From assembly GCA_954871525.1 (NCBI GenBank), contig OX940866.1:12671001-12735000 (forward strand): a DNA stretch of 64,000 nucleotides. Direction: 5' to 3'. Below, piece by piece: positions 22,180 through 33,800 of this stretch (positions are counted from its first letter, which is position 1; each line of letters starts with the position of its first letter). The notes beneath the pieces were generated by a model that had not been told where the DNA came from, did not search any database, and saw only the letters and a program-made list of their open reading frames with translations. This DNA is from Parietaria judaica (Eukaryota > Streptophyta > Magnoliopsida > Rosales > Urticaceae). Position numbers and translations under genes: made by a program.

Positions 22180-23351
22180 TTGACGGCCAAAAGCTCAAGA
22201 TTCTGCCTGATAAACGACACGCTTTACAAACGAAGCTTCAGCAGACCATACCTCAAATGCTTGGGGGAAGATAAAGCGAAGAAGGTCATCCACGAAGTGC
22301 ACGAAGGAAGCTGCGAAAACCATTCCGGAGGAAGATCCTTGGCTAACAAAATCAAAAGACAAGGGTTCTTCTAGCCCACAATGCTGAGGGATAGCGAATT
22401 ACACGTACGAAAATGCGATGCATGTCAAAGGCACGCGCCTACAATTAGGCAACCCGCACTAAAATTGTCTTCGGTCACGGTGCCATACCCATTCATAAAA
22501 TGGTCGATGGATATCGTCGGACCAATGCCGGCAGCAAAAGGATTAACAAGGTTCTTACTAATAGCAACTGACTACTTCACAAAGTGGGTAGAGGCCAAGG
22601 CCTATGCACACATAAAGGATGTAGACGCGGAAAATTTCGTGTGGAAAAACATAATCTGCAGATACGGGCTCCCGAAGGAGATCATTGCAGATAACGGGCC
22701 GCAATTCATCTCGAGCAGATTTAAAAATTTCTGCGCCACACAAGGAATCTCTCTTAACACCTCGACCCCGAGATACCCACAAGGGAACGGACACTCCGAA
22801 GTGGCATACCGAACAATAATCGACGGGATCAAGAAGAGGTTGGACAACAAGAAAGGAAGATGGCCCGAAGAGTTAAACGGGGTGCTTTGGGCATACCGAA
22901 CCACACCTCGACGGGCCACAGGGGAAACACCCTTCGCGCTGGTATACGGAACCGAGGCGATGGTGCCAGCCGAAGCAGAATCTTTAAGCTTGAGACGAGA
23001 ATTTTGTCCAGATCAGCCAGACGAAAACGAAGAGATGTTACAAGATCAACTCGACTACATCGAGGAACGAAGAGAAAGAGATTTGAGTAGGATCATCAAT
23101 TACCAAAGGGTAATAGAAAGATACTACAACTCGAAAGTTCGACCTCGTTCATTCAAAGAAGGAGATCTTGTACTTCGCAAAGTATTCCAGAACACCTCGG
23201 AATTAAATGTTGGAAAGCTCGGTATAAACTGGGAAGGACCATACATAGTGTCCGAAATAGTCAAACCCGGCGTGTACAAACTCATTAATTCGGACGGACT
23301 GAAAGTCCTCTGAAGTTGGAACACCCAACATCTAAAAAGATATTATTCTTA
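22180..23351 (+). pseudogene. Integrase of the first Tat element
   Basis: The N-terminal zinc finger is HEGSCENHSGGR plus CDACQRH. The catalytic core has Asp in SMDIVGPMP, Asp in IIADNGPQF and Glu in GNGHSEVAYR. The GPY/F-type C-terminal part includes VGKLGINWEGPYIVSEIV. A TAG near 22372 falls where Trp is usual after RQGFF, and a TGA near 23311 stands where Arg (CGA) is usual before SWNTQHLKRYY. Confidence 0.92.
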
Positions 23352-24073
23352 ATAGAACAAATATCACCCCGAACTACGTAGTGGCTCAATCCCGGTAAAC
23401 ACGGGTACGTAGGCAGCCTCCCGTAGGCACAGCCCAATTCCTCACGACTTCAATAAACATCTCGATCAAATCAAATTCTTCTTTGTTATATTTCCCCCGG
23501 GAAGGGAGTCTGGGAACGACCCAGCTCTCGCCATTCGAGAGCAATATCAAAGCTCGCAAAAACGAGGTAAAGTGCTTACAAACATATCAAAGCACCTCGA
23601 GTCATACAAGCACATTGAGAAAAAACCTCCTTAAAGCCTATATATCTCGGCCGCATTCACACCCAAAATCTCCTCGGACTCGATTTCAAAGTAAGGCTCA
23701 CATTCACACCCCGACGTGAAAAAACCCGAAAAGAAAACGTCTACGGATCGATTGATTGGGTTGCGCAGGGTTGTACGCAAATCAAATACCGGGGTACGCG
23801 AGATAAACTGAGAAGCAACTAAAAGATGACGAAACAAAAATTTATTGAAAGGGAAAACATAGAGTTCCAACAGCAAAAGTCACCTCAACAAAACGAAGTG
23901 ACAACATCCAGGTCGGACTCCCGACCAAAAAAGATGCGTAAATCCCAAAAGGAAACCTAAAGCACCCAATTTGGACTCCCAACCAAAAAAAAAAAAAGGT
24001 GCAGATCGTCATAAACATGACAGAAATTGAAACAGAAAGACAAAAACTAAAAAGGGGAAACCCCCCGAACTGA
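23352..24073 (+). other. Post-integrase region of the first Tat element
   Basis: Non-coding. It begins with CCGAACTACGTAGTGGCTC and GGGTACGTAGGCAGCC, a short motif commonly found just after integrase in Tat elements. Many CGAGGT/ACCTCG words occur. It separates integrase from the 3' end of the antisense gene. Confidence 0.6.
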
Positions 24074-27000
24074 TTAATTCTCCTCGTCGATGTCGGCCTT
24101 ACGATCCCCGGTCTCCTCCTCCTCCAAATCGTCGCCCACAATCTCGTCCTCGCCTAGCCCGACGCCTAAAGTATCCTCTGCGCCGACGGTAGCTTCGGGA
24201 GCCTCTTCTCGATTATCTTCGACGGTGAGAGCGGGGTCGCGGCGCGCGTCCAAGATGACGCCAGGGCGAGACGAAGTGGGGCTTAAAGCCGGAGAGGGCC
24301 CGAAACTGACGACACGAGGCAGAACACCACCTAGGAAATGAAACCCATCATAAGCACTCCAGCAAAGACTCCTACACATGTAACGGCTCTGAAAACACAA
24401 CGAAGGAGATTCGGGCATTTACCTTGAGATCCTTCGGCCGAGGTGAACTTGGCGAGCTGGAGCCCAAGCTTAGCAATGGTATCGTTGCGACGTTCGATCT
24501 TTTTATTGAGCTTCTCGGAGGTCTTCTGCACGGCAAGGCGATTCGCCGAGACCACCTCGCTCTTCGCTTCTTGAAGCTCCTCTGTTGCTTTCAGCAAACC
24601 CTCCTGAACCGTCTTCAAGCTCCGTTCTAGAGCTTCTACCCTGGCCACTTCGGCCTGGAGCGACGATACTTCATCCTGGTGGGCACGACACTTGCAACGC
24701 TCTTCAGAAACCTGGGCCTGCAACTTCTCAGCCGTCTCCTTTGGGAAGTCGGCATCTAACCTCGAAGAATACAGACACTCCTCGACCTTTCGAAGCTTCC
24801 CCTGGACGTCCCGTACCTCCTTCTCCCGAACAACAAGTTGGGTCTCGGTCTCCTTTAGGCGCCCATCAGACCCCACTTTGTTGAGTTTGAGCTTCAAGGC
24901 CGCAACATCTTTCTCATAGACGAGAACCAACTCGTTCATCGCAGTATGAAACTGCAACCAAGAAATACGAGGTGACAAATACCTCAGAAAATTAATATCC
25001 CTGTAAAAATAACCACCGAGATTACCTTCACTCCGTTATGTGCCGCCTTCTCGTATTCCCTGCCAGATGACAGTGAAATCACATCAAGAGGATGACCTCG
25101 GCGGACCGAACTCGCAACAAAGCGCGAAGAAGCCCGAGGAGAATCGACAAGAGAATGGGAACTCGCGAAATCAATTGAGATGGTCTGGACCCCCTGACGA
25201 TCCCCGGATCCAGAACGGCTACTGCTTCCTTCGCGAACCACCGGGGCCTTCAGCTTCTCTTCATGCCGACGAAAGGGCGCAGCATACCCCTGGGGGTTTG
25301 ACCTCGTGCGAGGCGCCTGACGTTCCGGAATCACCTTCCCTTCTTGGATGGAGCAACATTCACCTCGGTGCGATCGGGGGAATGATCACGCTTATCCGAC
25401 CGAGGCACAACGTGTTGGACATATGTGTCCTTAAACAAGATATTTTATCCATTTGTAAAAGATTATGATATGTCATTGAATAAAGATAATACTTATTATG
25501 TTAATCTTATTATAGTTTCTGGTAGAGTAAAATAGAATGTTTGTTTCCGTAGTTCATAAAGGATGCAATTATGTTATTATTATCACAACAGAGTCAATGT
25601 GAGGAAGAATTAATAATCATAATAAATGAACTTAAAATGTCCGTGACCTGATTAACTGGGTGGGAGCCTATTAATCGAATAAGGTCATTAATGTGACTAA
25701 GTGACAATCCTATTCTGGATTTTGTGTTTGTCACACTCACTAGAAGTGTATTAACTGGACCTGACTTAAACTCCAGAAGTTATCATATAAGACCGTCACT
25801 GATAACTTGGAGTTGAGTCACTAGTAGATGATCAAATGGATATTCGATCTAAGTCCTGAGTGATCTTGAGTCCGAGCTGCTGGCTTGATTGTTCTTTGAT
25901 TTAACCGTTAAAGAACACGAAATATTACTGCTGTTCCCAACACTATTATTTTGGGAACATGATAGTCAGCAGTAAGGGTAGCTTGGTCATAGACATGGGC
26001 ATCACACAGCTCTCTTCAGAGTGATGATGATTCCCTTGATTGTCGGTAGTGAGAAGTGAGAGGTATCCGTGCGCAACTTATGAATCGAAACCATAAGTGG
26101 GTTACTCATAATATAACTGACTGAGTCAAGGTTGAAAATGCAATGAGGGGCATAACGCTAGAAACCGCCTGCTCGTGTGTGGATTATCAAGTGAAAGATC
26201 AATAACCCGAATTTGATTGTATCAATGGACACCCTGCTGTTATAAAGGGAATAATATATACCGTATCACTAAAGAGTGCAGCCTCGGGTCTATAGTGGAA
26301 TCACTTCGAGGTTTGACGAACAACTAGCAGTTCGTTGGAGCTTAAGTGATACGGGTCCATGGTCCCCAGGATAGCTCCGTAACGGATGATACGTACGTGA
26401 TTAAAATACATTCTGGATAATGTTTAATCATTTGGCTTGACTTATAAAACTGAAAGGTCTGTGGCCGTCAGCGTGGCAAAAGTACCATATCTTGGTACAC
26501 GAAATTAACTGATAAAAGAAAGTTAGAATTTAGATTTTCTATCAGCACCATGTTGTTGGAAATTAAATTCTAAGCAACTTTGCTTTTTGAGCCAAGTCAT
26601 TTCGACTTACGGTTAGTGATTTATGGATTTTCTAAGTTTGTGTTCGGTTCGATAAACTATGAAATTAAATCACATGTCACGAATTTAAATGATGGTGTGG
26701 CACCATGACATTTCAATGTGTGATATTGAGATCTGGAATTATTAATATAATTTAATTATTTGGATTTAATTATTAATATCTTATCAATAATTAATTAATA
26801 ATTAATAGATTTATATTAATAATAATAATATATATTTAATTATATATTACATGTGTAAATCGATGTGGGCCTGCATGACCTAGCCCACACGAGTTTGACC
26901 TAGCTAAGGGTTTGAAATTTGCGGCATAAGTACCTAAAGTTTGGTATTTTGGCAAAAACCCTAAAATCAATCTTATCCTTTAGATCGGAGATGATTTAAT

Positions 27001-27717
27001 ATCAACCGTAGGATTAAGATGATTGATTTTTGACCTAACCCTAATTCGAAAATAGTAGCTTGGTGACCAAGCTTAGGGTTTTCGAATTTGACCTAATTAA
27101 TTGTATCCGTTAGATCGGTTTAAGATTTAATCTTTACCGTCTGATTGGAAGTTAATTAATATATATATTTTCGAAGATAATGATGAAGATAAAATCGAAT
27201 TAGGCTTTTACCAAGTCTTAGAATATTTGATTTTTATCCCAAATTAATTTGATCCATTAGATCGGTCTAAGATTAATCTAAGCCGTTCGATCTAGATAAT
27301 TAATTTCGAAATTATCATTATTATATATATATTTCGAAATTAAGATAAGTAGATAAGATTGGTTTACCAAGTCTTTCTTATTTAATTAAATCCCTAATTA
27401 ATTATATCCATTGGATTTAGATAAGATTAAATCTAAGCCTTTGGATTAGGATAATTAATTATATTTAATAATAATTTTCGAAATTAGATATATATATATA
27501 TATATATAAATATTCGAATTATATTTAAATAAGAAGATAAGATTGATTTTTGTATTTATCAAGTCTTTCTTATTTAATTAAATACAAGTTTAATTATAAC
27601 CATTGGATCTAGATGAGATTAAATCTCAACCATTGGATTGGAATAATTAAAGTATTTAAATATATATGAAATTCGAATTTTGGAGAGAAAATCTCTAATT
27701 CGGTTACGGGCCAAGTC

Positions 27718-27728
27718 TATAAATAGGG
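27718..27728 (+). promoter_or_regulatory. TATA box of the copia LTR (first copy)
   Basis: TATAAATAGGG is found here, at 36574 and at 44747. It is followed by a CT-rich leader (CTCTCCCTCTCTCTCTAGGG), a typical LTR promoter. The second copy lies in the duplicated LTR segment next to the primer-binding site. Confidence 0.65.
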
Positions 27729-27992
27729 AGCTCATTTACAACATTTTTCACACCTTCCCCAGAGCAAAAACTCGAGCTCTCCCTCTCTCTCTAGGGTCTG
27801 CGAGTTTTCTGCTTCTGATCTCTTTTCTGGTTCGGCTTAGGAGACTATTTCTCCGGAAGCTTCAAAAGAACCTTAGTTAAATTTTGCGACGGAGTCCTGC
27901 CGGCGAATCCCACGCTTCGGTACGAGGAATCCAGGAGAATATCCCGGAAGATCACGGGTGTTTCCCTCAGCACCGGCGGAGCCCTGCCGATA

Positions 27993-28439
27993 TGGTTGGA
28001 AATCCAAGCAACCAAGCATCATCTTGAAGTTGGAAATCCATTATTCTACCACTAAAGGGTCTGTGGATCCATCAAAGTCGGGAACATTTAAACGTCTGAA
28101 CCTTTCAAATAAATCATATTGCAAAGCAGGAGCTGCAGCCTCACGAGCTACTGCAGGGGGCGCTTGAGCATTAAGGGTTGGGCCTTGTGGCATATTGACC
28201 GCTGGAGGGGGTTCTTGAGGTTTGAGAACCTCTTCCGCCTGACCTTGCCTCTGATGCGGTTATGCCGCGGCATCCCTATTACGGAGCTCACCTCTCAGCC
28301 TTTGTATCTCCCGCGTTTGCTCATTAAGGTGACGTTGCATGTCTCTTATTATTGCATCCGTAACGGGTATGGGCCCATCGTTGTTGGACCTAGGCCTACC
28401 AACTGGCCTTGATCGAGAAGCTTGTGCTCGATCTTCCAT
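27993..28439 (-). pseudogene. Second gag-like N-terminal fragment
   Basis: The minus strand reads MEDRAQASRSRPVGRPRSN from 28439, then a helical stretch (MQRHLNEQTREIQRLRGELR), then FERFRRLNVPDFDGSTDPLVV and WISNFK before it is cut at the copia junction. Two in-frame stops occur (after RDAAA and after DPLVVE). It resembles the start of another gypsy gag and lies downstream of the complete gag in the same orientation. That arrangement is abnormal for one element, so a second truncated element or a rearrangement is likely. Confidence 0.65.
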
Positions 28440-29047
28440 TTCCGTCTATCCACAAGGTTCTTTTGTTCATGGATTCAACCAAGACGATTTATTACTTCAA
28501 AACCCAATACTTTTCTTAATAATTGCATTGTCTGCCTCACTATCAACCTCTACTTGAGGTTAGGTGTCAAATAATTTCTTTTCATTTTAAAGTGTTATCA
28601 CTTTCATATCTACCAGAAGGCGTCATCATAACTCGCTTTCAACTTGAGGAAAAATTCATTTATTTCCCCTTTGACCATTTCATATTTTCCACAAAGGAAA
28701 TTTTCATGCATGGAGAAACTTATCGTGTGCTCTTCATTTCATACTTATATAATAATGAGAACATATCATCCAAAATATATCATTAATTTGGGAGACGACG
28801 TTCATGGACTACTAGTCCTCATAACATAATCACCATTCAAGCAATTTCATTGACAACGATATGGTTCATCGATCATGCACATCATCGTGCATCAAAACAT
28901 ATAAAAGTAGCCATATAAAAGCAATTCAATAATACATACGCTCACATGATCCTATAACCATAGAATCTTCATGAGTTTGTAAACATAATTTAAAACACGC
29001 ATCCTACTTAGACGGGTCTATTCTCTGTAGGACTGTTCAGTAGTCAC
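28440..29047. other. Non-coding stretch between two gag-like fragments
   Basis: AT-rich. No primer-binding site, LTR end or reading frame with a recognisable domain was found. Confidence 0.5.
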
Positions 29048-30667
29048 CTATCCGACATGGCTAAGTTGAGTACTTGGACTCTCAACAGAATCATCTCTAG
29101 TGGGACTTGTAGGTTCGTTGTGGTCAACTTCGTTGGGGTTGGGGCCATTGTCCATAGGCGGTTCTTCGACATGCCAATAGGAACCACTATATTCTTCGAA
29201 CTCTTCAAGATCTTCTTCCTCGTTCATTAGAGGGACTTGGGCCGCTGGTACATTGTTGAATTGTGAGAGGTCTTGTTCAACGTGTACGATATTCGACATA
29301 AATTGACGAATGTCCAGGCGTCTTGGAAGGAATTCCACTTCGTTTCGAATCCGGTCGGGGACGCCTTGCCAAAATATCATGCATAACTTTAGGTCATCAT
29401 CAGAAACGGCCCTTTGAACAAGGAATGCATCGTAGAACTGATCCCCGTACTCCAACATGGTTTCTCTCGGTAGGGAACTCCAAGCCCTTGCAAACTCCTC
29501 ACGAGCCCTCTTTTCAGTGTCCGTGAACTCAAACTCCTGGTTAATCGCCAAGAGAAACTCGCACCAGTGTCTATCATTGATCGAATAACGCTTCCTCCTC
29601 CACCAAGTGAGTGCATCACCAGTCAGCATTGATGTGGCGAGTGGTACTGCAAGTCGCGCCTCGATATGACAAATATAGAATATACTCTCCATGCGGTGAA
29701 GCCACTCTCCTAGTATACCATCTTGTCACAGGGTCAATTTCGTACCTGAATTTTTGACCTTGTGCGGCGCCGTGTACACTCAAACACGACTAGCCTTTCC
29801 CGTGTAAACCAACTCTCGTATGCAAACCTAGACTAAGTACCCAATGAATTTCGACTAAGCAAGTAAAGTATCACACCACGACACAAGCTTACGGGGCACA
29901 CCCCAACCTTTCTTTTTATTAAAAGGGTAGACTCAGGTGCGCTAACGCCGTTCCCTTCGTCTCACTCACAAAACTCTCACAAAGCACTAACTCTCACTCT
30001 AGCCTAAACTCGCATATGGTTTCACACGTTTAAACATAGACACATTCGACCCTATTTATAGAAAACAAAGAGAAATCCTAATCCTAATCGAATTCTAAGT
30101 CCTAAGCCTTATCCTATCTTTAACGTGTTATCCTTGAAGATAGCCCACCATCTTCACGAATCCATGGGCCGAACTCTCCCTTTGCGCGTCCTTCTTGGGC
30201 CTTCCGCGTGGGTGACGCTCACCGAGTCCGTGTAGGTGACACTGGCCTTCTCCGCATGGGTGACGCTCGCTGCGTCACCGCGTGCCACTTTTCCCCTGCC
30301 CGAATGCGCGTATCCGCTGCCCTGGTTGCCCGCGTGTGAGTTCGCTGCCCGTGCCCCTCGTGGACACGCTGCCCGAGCTTGCTGCGTGCTTTCTCGCGTT
30401 CTCCCGTGCGTTGGGCCGCTGCCCCATCCGCACGTGCTCGGCCCACCGAGACTTCTGCTTGGCACACCAAGACTTCTTCTCGCCTTGCCACTCGTCAGGC
30501 GACTCGGGAGGCTTGTTGGGCCTCCTCCCGTGCTTCCCCGGGCACGGATCCTCTCTAAGGATTTTAGGGTGTGACACATCTCTACCACCATTGAATGATG
30601 GTGGTTGCATGCCCATGAAAGCTCTTCCAGCTTCTCGGTCTGCCCTCACATACGACGGTTTAGCCAT
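29048..30667 (-). pseudogene. Gag of the reversed gypsy element, split by a solo LTR
   Basis: It starts MAKPSYVRADREAGRAFMGM at 30667 and runs to 30577, then continues after the solo LTR from 29718 to the stop at 29048. Leaving out the insert and one target copy gives 762 bases with no stop, 253 residues. The capsid core is recognisable in LTGDALTWWRRKRYS, WCEFLLAINQEFEF and WSSLPRETMLEYGDQFYDAF. No CCHC knuckle is present and the C-terminus is acidic (NEEEDLEEFEEYSG). This is the usual gypsy gag start region, and the protein would form the particle. Confidence 0.85.
29724..30576. mobile_element. Solo LTR (853 bp) inserted in gag
   Basis: The ends are TGTCACA and TGTGACA, flanked by the 5-bp duplication CATCT (29719-29723 and 30577-30581). 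Removing it restores the gag frame exactly. The interior has a GC-rich half (30170-30560) with accidental open frames and no domains, and no internal retroelement sequence, so LTR-LTR recombination is inferred. Confidence 0.88.
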
Positions 30668-30786
30668 GGTGATCTACGTTAAATGTCTAACGTTTAACTT
30701 ATGTACAAATCATTAAAATATGAAACACACTTACTTGGATTGCGAGGAACCTTATGATGGCGCATGGTAGGATGGCAGGAAAACCG

Positions 30787-30798
30787 CTCTGATACCAA
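30787..30798 (-). other. Primer-binding site of the reversed gypsy element
   Basis: The minus strand reads TGGTATCAGAGC, matching the 3' end of initiator tRNA-Met, just inside the LTR end GTTACA. Confidence 0.85.
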
Positions 30799-30801
30799 CT
30801 T

Positions 30802-33800
30802 TGTAACACCCGGCCTAGCGCCGACCGTTACGTCATAAAACTTGCTTTCTTTATTAACTTTAGTTTGTTGTGAAATTTAGGAATAATTTTTTTTTATTAA
30901 ACATTGTCTTGCTTGTACTTTTAAGTATACACGTCTTAAACTTCCAATAAAGAATTTAAGATTAACACTTCATCTTAAAATATTTAAAAGGGAACATTAT
31001 CGGACAATCGTCGAAACATGATACCTTCATAAAATCTGAAGGCTTGTTAAATGGTTTACCAAAATTATTTTAGAAAAGTTTATTATGATACTTTGTACTC
31101 GTTAACTCGGATTATGAACCCGAGACAGTAATTTCTTACGTAAATTCTTAACATAGGGAGTTAATATAAATAGTCTACTCCCAAACATAATTCATAGTTA
31201 ATAAAACATACGTCAAAATAGTTTGTTTATCAAAACATGCGGAACATTTGCGGTTGCCCATCCTGACCCATAACCAAAATGCACATCACCGTTCCTTCGC
31301 GAGCCCATCATGAAGAATCATGCTATGGGTTTCTTACCTACATCATGAAAACATAAATGTGAGCTTACGCTCAGCGAGTACAAACAATTTCCTCACAAAA
31401 ACATATCTCAATCATGCATATATGTATGTCCTGTTATGCTTGATTATTATTTCTTTTTGAAAACATTACATTAATTTCCTTTAAATGGCTCAAGGGATTG
31501 GCCCTATCTTGCCTGGTGATCACCCATATGTGTACGTGCCAATTGCGCGTAGCCACAAATGGTCTGAGGGTTGCAAGGTCCCCAGCCATCACGACATTGG
31601 GCTTTAAGCCCCATTTATAACATGTTTATACCCCGATCGGGTGGCACGACACGATCTTTGGAAACATTTGTCATAGTTTTAATTAAGGTGATCCTATTCA
31701 TGTCTACATGCAATATGACATAAATCAAGTTCCGTCAATCATTAGTTTCATTATACTTCATCATGCATTAATCCAATATTTTTACTTGGTATAGCATGAC
31801 ACATTAACATCATGATATTCACATCAATCAACGTAATTCTATAAGTGACCATAAAGGATCACTTATATCAATCATTCACGTATTGGAGTCAATTCTCCCA
31901 AACATCACATATATGCATATCATGACATATTCCATTTTCCTTTTGAAAAATATTCATGCTGTAGTGAGATCTGTACTCACCTGGTGTCCTATCTGCACTT
32001 CAAGCTACAGTCTATCGTGAATGTGGACACCCTACTTCCCTGTTTGATCCGACCAGACAACTCGTCAGTCTCTTGGATCCAGGTTGACATGCATACTCTA
32101 CGTTGTTGGAATCCTAGGGTACTTATGGTATAATGTTATTTATCTAGGTATACATCCATCCCTTTATTCATTTCAGTCATTTAGAAATCAATAAGGCAAT
32201 ATTGATGGTGTCGATCGGAAACACTTTGATTACACAATCGACTAATCTCTAGAGGTGCCAATCGGCTCAACGAGCTGATTAGGAAGTGATTATTTTTCAT
32301 CGGGTTATGATAAGTTAACTGGCGATCGGTTGACTAGTTTGTCAGGTCGTTTAGGGGTTCGACCCATAGCATAGATCGGCCAAGTTATCTATTCCGAAAC
32401 CTAAATTCTTTCAAACTTAAATTAATTACCCAAAATGGGTTAAATATTTGATAAAATAGTTTTGATCATTTTGATTATTGTTAAGTAATATAAATCATCC
32501 TAAAAAGTTACCAGAAGATCGGCCGAACGATCGGTCGATTGAGTATTCTTATTTATAACATATGAAAGTATCATACTTATTTATTTTGAAAATATATGAA
32601 ACTTTGTTATTAATAATTCTCTTTCAATAAAATTTTGAGTTGCGTATCTTCATATTTTGAAAACATAATATTTACTTTGAAAATCCAAAACAACCTCGAG
32701 TATGAGCATTCTTCATGGTCATCAACTTATTTAGCTTTCATAAGTTCTTAAACTTAAAACTCAATGTTTTATTTTCATAAAATAATTCAAGTACTTGAAA
32801 TTAAAACCATTTTAATTTTGAATTACAAATCTGCCCCAATAATAAGATACTCGTATACGTTCGCTCTATAAATTTTAATCCGATAAATGGAAGCTCGTTT
32901 TAACATGAAACAAATTTTGTTAGCTCTATACTGATCTTATATATAATTTGTACTTTTAATTTTATAAAATACTTTCATTTATTTAGTTGTACATACTTTT
33001 TTTTTAAGCATCATTCAAATCTGCCTTTTTTGATAAAAACGGTTCGCGACCTTCAGTGCATGATTTTTATAAAATCAGTCAGAGATTATTTTGGAACAAA
33101 ACCAATTGTTGTAGCTCCTTAATTAACATATATATAGCATATATTTTTATCCCCATATTTATTTAAATCTTTGATCATCATTTAAAATATTTTTCCAACA
33201 CCAATCACAATCTTCATAAAAACTGGAAACGACTTTGCATGTCGTCACTCCATAATTTTTTCTGATTAACCATCGATTATTTTTCAGTGAAACCAATTAT
33301 ATTAATTCTATAAAATCCATACCTTAATCATACAATTTTATTATGAATTTAAAATAACTTTAGGGTGATGAAAACGTGTTCGAATTCTCAATTTCCAGAT
33401 CTGCCTGGAAGTGAAAAACAGCCTGGAGCATGAATGGTGCGTGGCTTATATCTTAAAAACCGTATGAGGGATGTTCCTAAATTTTTAGTATGTTATATTA
33501 GACATCTAGATATATCCATACATATGTAATTTGCTTAATTTGTAGTTTATTTGGCTGGGTTAAGACCCTGACCAAATCGGACTTCACCATAACCCTAATT
33601 CCAACAACATGCATGTAACTCATTCATCATCAAACATAAGGCTCTTGAACCTCATTCATGAAAACACACAAAAACATTCATGCATGCATTGTTTAAAACA
33701 TAAAAAAACATTAACAATCAGAGTAGTAAACATTCATCAAGAGAGTTGGTGTTTTTAATCCAAAGATTATACCTTGTAACGTGTTCTTCAACAAAGTTAC

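Noticed and set aside
27680..27880. Conserved 66-residue frame (MERKSLIRLRAKSINREL...), also at 36467-36736 and 44709-44909
   Set aside because: It is conserved only because it lies in the repeated copia LTR. It also spans the TATA box and transcription start, so it would not be translated whole.
30154..30716. Long open frames on both strands
   Set aside because: GC-rich solo LTR sequence lacks stops by composition; overlapping frames on both strands and no domain.
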